Source: JBDRAU01 sp043823315
GTDB taxonomy: Bacteria > Patescibacteriota > UBA1384 > DTJR01
Assembly: GCA_043823315.1 (NCBI GenBank)
Contig: JBDRAU010000080.1
Location: 1-13,053, forward strand
Length of the DNA: 13,053 nucleotides
Direction: 5' to 3'
A program made the translations under genes and the position numbers. This document shows positions 7,124 to 12,908 of the stretch, piece by piece (within the stretch, counting starts at the first letter, position 1; the number at the start of each line of letters is the position of its first letter). The notes below the pieces were generated by a model. The model saw only the letters and a list, made by a program, of their open reading frames with translations, was not told the origin of the DNA and did not search any database.

Positions 7124-7951
7124 ATGGTAGAAACCAAAATAGCATTATTTGAGGGACAACGAATCCGTAAACACTGGAGCAAGAAGCAAAACAGGTGGTT
7201 GTTTTCGGTTGCTGATATTGTTGCTGTTTTGACGGAAAGCGAAAATTCTAGAAAATACTGGAATAAATTAGCTGAACGGCTCAGGGATGAAGGAAGTGAA
7301 GTGGTGACAAAATGTCACCGGTTGAAATTAAAAGCTGCTGATGGCAAAATGCGTCTGGCTGATGTTGCCGATACAGAAACGATGCTTCGTATTATCCAAT
7401 CAATCCCATCAAAAAATGCAGAGCCATTCAAACAGTGGCTGGCTAAGGTTGGGTACGAAAGAATTGAGGAGATTCAAGATCCGGAAAAATCCATAAATAG
7501 AGCCAGAGAAAATTGGCAAAGATTTGGTCGAAGCGACAAATGGATTCAACAGCGAATGATGAGTCAAGAGACGCGAAATAAACTGACTGATTATTGGAAA
7601 GAACACGAAGTCACCAAACAAGATGAATATGCAATACTTACAAATGTTATACACCAAGAGTGGAGTGGTTTATCGGTCAAAAAGCATAAAAGTCTAAAGA
7701 GATTAAAAACACAGAATTTACGAGATCACATGAGTGAGGCCGAGCTGATATTCACCGCCTTGGCGGAACTCTCAACCCGTCAAATTGCCGAGACAGATGT
7801 GGCTATTGGCTTTGCGCCAAACAAATCAGCCGGGATTAAGGGTGGCAGAGTAGCAAAAAATGCTCGAAAAGAGTTAGAGGAAAAAACCGGCAAAAAGGTT
7901 ATCTCATCTAGTAATTTTTTGCCAAGCGAGAAAAAGGAAATTAAAGAATGA
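7124..7951 (+). CDS. Bro-N domain / DinD-like protein
   Basis: The 275-aa product has an N-terminal Bro-N domain, from IALFEGQRIRKHW (residues 6-18) through WLFSVADIVAVLTES (25-39), ADGKMRLADVADTE (72-85) and IQSIPSKNAEPFKQWLAKVGYERIEEI (91-117). The C-terminal half (about 150-265) resembles the DinD/phage antirepressor-like type, with NKLTDYWKEHEV, EWSGLSVKKHKSLKRLK, RDHMSEAELIF and GRVAKNARKELEEKTGKKV. Bro-N domains bind DNA and occur in phage antirepressors and baculovirus BRO proteins. DinD in E. coli is SOS-induced and inhibits RecA filaments. The exact role here is inferred only. ATG 7124 is preferred: GGGGG just upstream acts as a Shine-Dalgarno, and relatives begin at about this point. 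A TTG at 7112 would overlap that site. The gene ends eight bases before the right-hand direct repeat. Confidence 0.9.
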   Translation: MVETKIALFEGQRIRKHWSKKQNRWLFSVADIVAVLTESENSRKYWNKLAERLRDEGSEVVTKCHRLKLKAADGKMRLADVADTETMLRIIQSIPSKNAEPFKQWLAKVGYERIEEIQDPEKSINRARENWQRFGRSDKWIQQRMMSQETRNKLTDYWKEHEVTKQDEYAILTNVIHQEWSGLSVKKHKSLKRLKTQNLRDHMSEAELIFTALAELSTRQIAETDVAIGFAPNKSAGIKGGRVAKNARKELEEKTGKKVISSSNFLPSEKKEIKE

Positions 7952-7959
7952 ATTTAAGT

Positions 7960-8122
7960 AGGGGACGCTACACTTTTATCCTGATGATTAGTGATAAACA
8001 ATTTCGGTATCGGTGCAAGAAGTAATTTGTATCATTGGTCAATCCTGAACGATATATTTTTTTAATTAATGATTAGGTTTTTGTTCCACTCAAAAACCGC
8101 AACCCTTGAGCCGTTAGACCAA
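7960..8122 (+). repeat. long direct repeat, right copy, interrupted
   Basis: Matches the left copy from AGGGGACGCTACACTTTTA (7960) to CCTGAACG (8044-8051). It is then broken by about 50 AT-rich bases (8052-8101) before resuming with ACCCTTGAGCCGTT (8102-8114 region) and GACCAA. The inserted piece contains its own perfect hairpin, GGTTTTTG/CAAAAACC (8076-8083 with 8091-8098). No coding frame is seen in 7952-8250. Confidence 0.8.
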
Positions 8123-8181
8123 TAATAATTTTTTTTGACTCTCATCTCTGAAGTTCTCGACAAGCTCGAACAATATAATAA

Positions 8182-8220
8182 GGAATGCTTCACTTTTACA
8201 CTAAGCTTTGGCGATAAGGC
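8182..8220 (+). repeat. short repeat, outer right copy
   Basis: GGAATGCTTCACTTTTAC, then GGCGATAAGGC at 8210-8220, matches the outer left copy at 6731-6745 and, more loosely, the beginning and the GCGATAAGC block of the long repeats. It is a truncated family member that closes the nested arrangement around the zinc-ribbon/Bro-N cassette. Confidence 0.55.
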
Positions 8221-8250
8221 ATTATTCAACAAAAAAATAAAAAATAACTT

Positions 8251-8526
8251 CTAGTACGCTCTGCCGAAAACGACTCGCTCTTTAGCGGGTTTTCCGCAAA
8301 GACACTTGTCTGATTTTGGTTTCTCGTCGAAGGGGATCACGCGGATTGTCGCACCTGTTTCTTCTTGGATCTTGGCTTCGCACTCATTTTCTCCACACCA
8401 GTCGCTTTTTACAAATGCGTTTTCCTTGGCAAAAATGTCCTTAAATTCCTCGTACGAATTGGTCTCGAATGTTTTGTCATCCAAGAATTTTTTGGCTTTA
8501 TTGATTGGATTTTATTGAAGTTCATT
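8251..8526 (-). pseudogene. C-terminal remnant of an archaeal/eukaryotic-type prolyl-tRNA synthetase
   Basis: The readable frame (8251-8484 from a TTG) encodes the zinc-binding C-terminal domain typical of the ProRS class found in archaea, eukaryotes and some bacteria. It contains TFETNSYEEFKDIF, WCGENECEAKI, EETGATIRVIPFDEK and CLCGKPAKERVVFGRAY, ending on the conserved terminal Tyr. The homology continues upstream of any start codon. Reading further gives ELQ, stop (TAA, 8512-8514), NPINKAKKFLDDKT, where intact relatives have a Q in a '(I/L)QQNLFxKAKKF' stretch, so a CAA-to-TAA change is likely. Another stop follows at 8536-8538. The catalytic core is absent: an unrelated bacterial-type proS starts at 8595 on the other strand. 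Four cysteines (30, 35, 61, 63 from the TTG) remain, though the last pair is CxC rather than CxxC. A separately translated domain is possible but less likely. Confidence 0.82.
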
Positions 8527-8594
8527 GGTCGTTCTTTAAAAAAATTATTAGAGCCGGACTTGAATAGTTGCACCTCTACTGGTAAATTTATTTT

Positions 8595-9842
8595 ATGAGG
8601 CAATCTAAATTTTTTAGCAAAACACAAAAATCTATTACTAGAGATGAAATTTCGATATCGAGTCAACTATTGATCAGGGCTGGCTTCATAGATAAAGTTT
8701 CAGCTGGTATCTATACCTTAATGCCTTTGGGTTTTCGCGTCGTTACAAAGATAATGTCAATCATAAGAGACGAAATAGAGAAGGTTGGGGGACAGGAAAT
8801 TTACATGCCCGGGCTCATTCCTAAGTCGAACTGGGAACAAACTAATCGTTGGAATAATTTCGATGCACTTTTTAAGTTAAAAGGTGCTGATGGCAAAGAT
8901 TATGCTCTCGGATCAACACATGAGGAAATTGTAACACCGCTCGCAAAAAAGTTTGTTTTTTCGTATAGGGATTTGCCTGTTGGAATTTTTCAGATACAGA
9001 ATAAGTTCAGAGATGAGATTCGGGCTAAGTCGGGGCTTTTAAGAACTAGAGAATTTTTAATGAAGGATTTATATTCTTTTCATAAAGATGAAGAAGATCT
9101 GGATAAATATTATGAAATCTTGAAAGATAGTTATTGGAAAATATTTGAAAGGGTTGGTATCAAAGATAAATCCTACATAGCCTATGCCTCAGGCGGTAGT
9201 TTTTCAAAATATTCGCATGAATTTCAGACTGAAACTGAAGCTGGGGAGGATGAAATTTTTGTTTGCAAATCTTGCGGAGTCGGCTTAAACAAAGAACTTC
9301 TAGATGAAAAATTTAAATGTCTTGAATGTGGTGGAGAAGATTGTGAAAAAAAGAGGTGTGTTGAAGTTGGAAACATATTCAAGCTAGAAACAAAATTCTC
9401 AAAACCATTTAACCTTTTTGCTAAAGACGAAGCTGGTAATGATCATCTTGTCGAGATGGGATGTTATGGTATAGGTATCCAAAGGTTGATGGGGACAGTC
9501 GCAGAAGTTCTACACGACCAAGATGGGCTTGTCTGGCCAAAAGAAATTTCTCCTTACGATGTTCATTTAGTTGGTCTAAATCTTGATGATTCGAAAGTTT
9601 CAGATGAGGCAGAGCGAGTTTATACTGAATTAAAAGATTACGGAATAGAAGTTCTTTTTGATGATCGGCAGGATGTAAACGCGGGGCCCAAACTGAAGGA
9701 TGCGGATTTGATCGGGATTTGCACTAGAATTGTCGTTAGTGGAAAAACAATATGTAAAAAACTGATTGAGTTTAAAGAAAGAACTGATATTGAAAGTTCG
9801 CTAATTAGTTTAGAAGAACTGATTTCTAAATTGAAGAAATAA
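8595..9842 (+). CDS. proS: prolyl-tRNA synthetase, bacterial type without the insertion domain
   Basis: This enzyme charges tRNA-Pro with proline in the cytosol. At 415 aa it is much shorter than E. coli ProRS (572 aa). Class II motifs are present: motif 1 around AGIYTLMPLGFR (37-48), GSTHEE (106-111), motif 2 from FRDEIRAKSGLLRTREFLMKD (138-158, split here as FRDE and LRTREFLMKD), and motif 3 MGCYGIGIQRLMG (288-300). The anticodon-binding domain spans about 320-415. The editing insertion between motifs 2 and 3 is missing. In its place is a 35-residue cysteine cluster, C224, C227, C242, C245, C250 and C255, which probably binds zinc. The ATG has no Shine-Dalgarno. A weak promoter (TTGAAT 8560-8565, TAAATT 8583-8588) would yield a nearly leaderless message. 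MRQSKFF at the N-terminus matches the usual family start. Next to it is the remnant of another ProRS class. Confidence 0.97.
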   Translation: MRQSKFFSKTQKSITRDEISISSQLLIRAGFIDKVSAGIYTLMPLGFRVVTKIMSIIRDEIEKVGGQEIYMPGLIPKSNWEQTNRWNNFDALFKLKGADGKDYALGSTHEEIVTPLAKKFVFSYRDLPVGIFQIQNKFRDEIRAKSGLLRTREFLMKDLYSFHKDEEDLDKYYEILKDSYWKIFERVGIKDKSYIAYASGGSFSKYSHEFQTETEAGEDEIFVCKSCGVGLNKELLDEKFKCLECGGEDCEKKRCVEVGNIFKLETKFSKPFNLFAKDEAGNDHLVEMGCYGIGIQRLMGTVAEVLHDQDGLVWPKEISPYDVHLVGLNLDDSKVSDEAERVYTELKDYGIEVLFDDRQDVNAGPKLKDADLIGICTRIVVSGKTICKKLIEFKERTDIESSLISLEELISKLKK

Positions 9843-9860
9843 TAACCGTATCTTGATTCT

Positions 9861-9888
9861 AGCGAGTTCCGAAGAGTGGTAATTCGCT
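9861..9888 (+). terminator. possible terminator-like hairpin after proS
   Basis: AGCGAGTTCC (9861-9870) pairs with GG-AATTCGCT (9878-9888) with one bulged T and a 7-base loop, 18 bases after the proS stop. No T-run follows, so it is not a classical intrinsic terminator. It could stabilise the proS 3' end or separate it from the tRNA promoter that begins at its right edge. Confidence 0.4.
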
Positions 9889-9916
9889 TGAGAAAAACCT
9901 AAATTTAAGGTATATT
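9888..9916 (+). promoter_or_regulatory. promoter of tRNA-Gln
   Basis: TTGAGA (9888-9893) and TATATT (9911-9916) are exactly 17 bases apart. The predicted start near 9923 is about five bases before the mature tRNA end at 9928. Confidence 0.7.
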
Positions 9917-9927
9917 TTAAATCGTAT

Positions 9928-10001
9928 TCCCGGGTCGTCTAAAGGCAGGACATTTGGTTTTGGTCCAAAGAATCGGGGTTCGAATCCCTGCCCGGGAACC
10001 A
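9928..10001 (+). tRNA. tRNA-Gln (anticodon UUG), CCA encoded
   Basis: A full cloverleaf can be drawn by hand. The acceptor stem is TCCCGGG (9928-9934) with CCCGGGA (9991-9997). The D stem is GTCT/GGAC. The anticodon stem is TTTGG/CCAAA with loop TTTTGGT, giving anticodon TTG. The T stem is CGGGG/CCCTG with loop TTCGAAT. The discriminator is A at 9998 and CCA is encoded at 9999-10001. The tRNA body of 71 bases has a four-base variable loop. It reads CAA (and probably CAG by wobble) codons. Confidence 0.96.
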
Positions 10002-10040
10002 AGTCAGATGTGCCAATTCATTTGGCACCTGTGACTTGGT
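9998..10040 (+). other. long hairpin joined to the tRNA 3' end
   Basis: ACCAAGTCA (9998-10006), which contains the tRNA discriminator and CCA, pairs with TGACTTGGT (10032-10040). Inside, TGCCAA (10011-10016) pairs with TTGGCA (10022-10027). No T-run follows. It could mark the tRNA 3' end for processing, act as a terminator without a U-tract, or be part of the element that follows. Confidence 0.6.
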
Positions 10041-10045
10041 GAAGA

Positions 10046-10174
10046 GAAGGGATTCGAAGGCCGGAGCGCGACGGCGCTGCGTTTCGAGGGTGGAACTCGA
10101 AACTAATCCAAGAGAATAAACACCCGCCCTGAAGAAATTTCAGCAGAAATTTACTGAAGGGCGAATCCCTGCCC
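10046..10174 (+). other. strongly structured non-coding element carrying a copy of the tRNA-Gln 3' end
   Basis: This stretch has nested inverted repeats and no credible gene. An outer stem pairs AGGGATTCG (10048-10056) with CGAATCCCT (10162-10170). Inner hairpins are AGCGC/GCGCT (10065-10078), GTTTCGAG/CTCGAAAC (10081-10103, perfect 8 bp) and CGCCCT/AGGGCG (10125-10163, with AAATTTC/GAAATTT inside it). An alternative closing pair is GGATT (10050-10054) with AATCC (10105-10109). CGAATCCCTGCCC at 10162-10174 is an exact 13-base copy of the tRNA-Gln T-arm/acceptor segment at 9981-9993. I cannot tell a folded RNA from a mobile or REP-like DNA element. Confidence 0.6.
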
Positions 10175-10204
10175 AAAATGCAAGTGTTGGAAATTATGTG
10201 TGAC

Positions 10205-10231
10205 CGAATCCTCCCAGTAGCCCGGGAATCA
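10205..10231 (+). repeat. degenerate second copy of the tRNA-Gln 3' end
   Basis: CGAATCC (10205-10211) and CCCGGGAAtCA (10221-10231) match CGAATCC and CCCGGGAACCA of the tRNA (9981-10001), with a few extra bases between them. It closes the structured region on the right. Confidence 0.5.
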
Positions 10232-10480
10232 GAACACAATAATTCAGGATTAGTCAATTTGGAAATTTAGATTGACGGAGGAATAAGGATAAAAAATAAC
10301 CTCCGAAGAAGATCCAATAGTTCACCTAAAAACTAAAGCTTTTTTTATGATGCGTAGAATGGATATTTTTTTAAATGCTTCTCATTTATCAACTCCGATA
10401 GAAAACAACGACTCAGCCTGTGGGTATATATTCAATTAGTTCAAAAAGATAAACAACCCCTATATGAAAAGAGGATCGAT
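10232..10480. other. AT-rich stretch without a recognised gene
   Basis: No supported coding frame is seen on either strand. The only structure is a 6-bp inverted repeat, CGGAGG (10276-10281) with CCTCCG (10300-10305). A weak hairpin just past the aminotransferase stop (minus strand, CCTC/GGGG at about 10456-10474, followed by TTGTTTATCTTTTT) might serve as its terminator. Confidence 0.5.
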
Positions 10481-11587
10481 TTATTTATGAGTAGAAATTT
10501 GGTCATAGGTCGTGTTTATGATATTTATTGCCTGGGCAAGCTTTGTTTTATTTGAAATCAAACTGATTCTGAAATAATTTTGTTTTGATGAAAAGATACT
10601 GCCCGGCATTGCAAGCACACCGTTTTTTATTAATGCCTTAAGAAATTCTTTTTCATCGCATGGAGCTTTCAGAAACAAATAAAATCCTCCGTCTGGAGAA
10701 ATTAAATTGAATCTTGCAGACAACTCATGAACAACCATATCGCGGTTTTCTCTATAAATCTGGACTTGATCATTTGGGCGTTCAAGATTGTCTAAGAATG
10801 CGCTTTGGATAAAGTTAGCAACACATACTTGTTCGAGAAAGAGGAACTGACTAGCCGCATCAATTATCTCTGTTGGTGCGCAAATATATCCAATCCTAAG
10901 ACCTGTTGCGGCATGTGACTTGGAAAAGCTATCGACGATAATTGTTTTGTAATAAAATTCGGCAGGACTTGAAAACTTTTTGTCGTAGTCAAAATCCTTG
11001 TAGACTTCGTCCGAGATTATAAATAGATCATTTTTTTTGGCTAATTTTGCTATCGACTCTAGAAATTCATCTGAATAAACTATACCAGTTGGGTTGTTGG
11101 GTGAGTTTAGAAGTATTGCTTTTGTCTTGGGCGATATAATTTTTTCAATATCAGAAATATCTGGAACAAACCGATCGCCAGAATTAACAATTTTAGGCTT
11201 TGCTCCAACGATTTTTGCTAGCTCTATGTAGGGTGGAAAATATGGTTCAAAAATAATTATTTCGTCATCGCTATCCAATATCGACTGAAAAATCACAAAT
11301 AGTGAATATGAGCTTCCAGTCGTGATCAATGTGTTATTGTCGGTATATTTTGTTCCATACGACATATTGATAGTGTCGGCAATCTGCATTCTAAGGGCGG
11401 GGTTTCCTTTGGGGGAAGAATATTTAAGCCGGGTCTTAGGTAGCTTGAAGAGTTTCTTTTTGACCTTTGCGTTTAGGTCAAAGTCGGGCTCGCCAATGCT
11501 AAGATTTATTAGGTTCTTAGACCCACCTTTGAAGTATTCTTCCAAATTTGGTATGGAGATATTATTTGCAGCTTTTGACAGATTCAT
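10481..11587 (-). CDS. class I/II PLP-dependent aminotransferase (aspartate aminotransferase family)
   Basis: The 368-aa product is a fold-type I aminotransferase that moves an amino group between an amino acid and a 2-oxo acid using pyridoxal phosphate. Key features are IGEPDFD (31-37, substrate loop), NSPNNPTG (161-168, with the PLP-binding Asn165), SDEVY (192-196, with Asp193 contacting the pyridine ring and Tyr196), SFSKSHAATGLRIGY (220-234, with K223 as the Schiff-base lysine and R231 holding the phosphate), and FRISL (339-343, with R340 as the carboxylate-binding Arg). The set is complete, so it should be active. The true substrate (Asp, Ala, aromatic or branched-chain) cannot be read from sequence. 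Its ATG has an AAAGGA Shine-Dalgarno and overlaps the 3' end of the upstream dehydrogenase by 26 bases, so it is the second gene of the T-box operon. Confidence 0.93.
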   Translation of the reverse strand: MNLSKAANNISIPNLEEYFKGGSKNLINLSIGEPDFDLNAKVKKKLFKLPKTRLKYSSPKGNPALRMQIADTINMSYGTKYTDNNTLITTGSSYSLFVIFQSILDSDDEIIIFEPYFPPYIELAKIVGAKPKIVNSGDRFVPDISDIEKIISPKTKAILLNSPNNPTGIVYSDEFLESIAKLAKKNDLFIISDEVYKDFDYDKKFSSPAEFYYKTIIVDSFSKSHAATGLRIGYICAPTEIIDAASQFLFLEQVCVANFIQSAFLDNLERPNDQVQIYRENRDMVVHELSARFNLISPDGGFYLFLKAPCDEKEFLKALIKNGVLAMPGSIFSSKQNYFRISLISNKTKLAQAINIINTTYDQISTHK

Positions 11588-12659
11588 TTTTCCTTTCTCT
11601 CTTGACTTTCTCTATCTTCTTTTTTGCAATTTCGTAAGCAATCATCATTGGTGGGGTGTTTGTTTTTTTGGACAAATCAAATACTTGTTTCAGTATCCTG
11701 GGGATTAAGTCGGTTTTTTTAAGTGCATTTTTGACATCTTCTCCGCGAACTTCACACATTCCGTGACAAACTCCACCTGCATTTATTACAAAGTCAGGAG
11801 CGTGCACAATTCCCTTATTATGTAGAGATTGGCTGTGTTTGACCTCGTCTTTGAGCTGATTGTTTGCTCCTCCGGCAATTATTTTGCATTTCAATTCTTT
11901 TATAGACTTATCGTTGATTATTTCTCCAATTGCGTTTGGCGAAAAGATATCGCATTTTATTTTGTGAATCTCGGAAGGCTTAACTATTTCAACGTTAAAA
12001 TCTTTTGCGTATTTTTTTGCTAGTTGCTCGTCAACGTCGGATCCGAAAATTTTGACGTTGTGCTTAGAGAGTAATTCAACAACAGTTCCTCCGACATAAC
12101 CTAGGCCTTGAATTGCTATAATCAATCCGTCAAGATTTTCGTTATTGAGGAACTCTTTGGCACATTCTTTTATTCCCTTATAAACTCCATGTCCGGTTGT
12201 TATGCCTGAGCAACCCTTGGAGTTGAAGATATATTTTGTTTTTTCGGCAATAATTTTGGCGTCATCGAGGCTTAGTCCCATATCAACGCCAGTTGAGAAT
12301 GCTCCTCCGAGAGATTCAATAAAGTTTCCTATTGCGTGTAGGTATTCTTTTGTTTTTTGACGGCTAGGGTCGCCAATTACGACTGCTTTCGAGCCTCCAA
12401 AAGGTTCATCGATGATTGCATTTTTGTAGGTCATTGCATAGGAAAGCCTGAGGGCCTCTTCGATTGCTTTCGATTCGGACACATCTGCCATCCTAGTTCC
12501 ACCGGTACTTGGTCCGAGTACTGTATTGTGAATAGCTAAAACCATTTTCAGGCCGGTTTTTTCGTCATAGCCGAAAATTATTTGTTTATGTTCATTTGTT
12601 TCCATGATCTTGAAAACATTCGTATCGATTTTTGGTTCTATATAGGTTAATTTTTTCAT
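11562..12659 (-). CDS. Glu/Leu/Phe/Val dehydrogenase family protein, closest in type to leucine dehydrogenase
   Basis: Enzymes of this type reversibly deaminate an amino acid to its 2-oxo acid and ammonia with NAD(P). The 365-aa length and block order fit leucine/valine dehydrogenases better than the longer glutamate dehydrogenases: LGPSTGGTRM (48-57), AMTYKNA (75-81, K79), FGGSKAVVIGDP (87-98, catalytic K91), STGVDMG (122-128, D126), the Rossmann loop IQGLGYVGG (183-191), AGGANNQL (262-269) and APDFVINAGGV (287-297). K79, K91 and D126 correspond to the substrate carboxylate Lys, catalytic Lys and catalytic Asp of leucine dehydrogenase. The substrate is not proven, and Val, Leu, Ile or Phe are possible. 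The ATG has a GGAG Shine-Dalgarno at 12665-12668. A T-box lies just upstream, and the downstream aminotransferase overlaps its end by 26 bases. Confidence 0.92.
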   Translation of the reverse strand: MKKLTYIEPKIDTNVFKIMETNEHKQIIFGYDEKTGLKMVLAIHNTVLGPSTGGTRMADVSESKAIEEALRLSYAMTYKNAIIDEPFGGSKAVVIGDPSRQKTKEYLHAIGNFIESLGGAFSTGVDMGLSLDDAKIIAEKTKYIFNSKGCSGITTGHGVYKGIKECAKEFLNNENLDGLIIAIQGLGYVGGTVVELLSKHNVKIFGSDVDEQLAKKYAKDFNVEIVKPSEIHKIKCDIFSPNAIGEIINDKSIKELKCKIIAGGANNQLKDEVKHSQSLHNKGIVHAPDFVINAGGVCHGMCEVRGEDVKNALKKTDLIPRILKQVFDLSKKTNTPPMMIAYEIAKKKIEKVKRERKNESVKSCK

Positions 12660-12684
12660 TTTCTCTCCGTAATTATTTTTTAAT

Positions 12685-12708
12685 AAAAAAGCCCTTTTTC
12701 AAAAGGAC
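12685..12708 (-). terminator. T-box attenuator terminator
   Basis: GTCCTTT (12708-12702) pairs with AAAGGGC (12697-12691), with a TGAA loop and one G-T pair, followed by TTTTTT (12690-12685). It is mutually exclusive with the T-box antiterminator. Confidence 0.88.
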
Positions 12709-12870
12709 GAAATATATTCGCGGTGCCACCTTTTTTTGCCTGCGCTAGCAGACCTCTCCAGCACTCCGGTATTACCCGACATGCCTTTACTCTGTTACGG
12801 GAGTTCCCGGCGTTGGCTACTATTGGTTCACCAAGCGTCTCGCAGGCCCATTCTCCTGGTCATCAACTTT
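12685..12870 (-). promoter_or_regulatory. T-box riboswitch leader of the dehydrogenase/aminotransferase operon
   Basis: On the minus strand the conserved T-box core AGGTGGCACCGCG (12731-12719) lies about 60 bases before the ATG. It can form the antiterminator: AAAAGG (12734-12729) with CCTTTT (12706-12701), enclosing a CGAA/TTCG hairpin. The same CCTTTT instead forms the terminator at 12691-12708. Upstream is a probable Stem III, GTCTGC-TAGC-GCAGGC (12752-12737). Stem I lies 5' of that, starting near GATGACCAG (12865-12857), a K-turn-like beginning that can pair CCAG with CTGG (12761-12758). T-boxes sense uncharged tRNA by specifier codon and acceptor end. I could not place the specifier securely. 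The tRNA-pairing tetramer is UGGC, which predicts a tRNA with G at position 73. Confidence 0.9.
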
Positions 12871-12879
12871 CTTAGAATT

Positions 12880-12908
12880 ATTGTACTGTTTGTTCTTTCT
12901 TTTGTCAA
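12880..12908 (-). promoter_or_regulatory. near-consensus sigma70 promoter of the T-box operon
   Basis: On the minus strand TTGACA (12908-12903) is followed after exactly 17 bases by TACAAT (12885-12880). Transcription should start near 12873, just before Stem I of the T-box. The -35 box overlaps the stop codon of the transposase remnant at 12905-12907. Confidence 0.85.

Noticed and set aside
10018..10257. 79-aa minus-strand frame after tRNA-Gln
   Set aside because: It covers the hairpin-rich repeat region, and its composition reflects inverted repeats rather than a protein.
10347..10439. 30-codon plus-strand frame beginning ATGATGCG
   Set aside because: No Shine-Dalgarno, no promoter and no recognisable motif; chance occurrence in AT-rich DNA.
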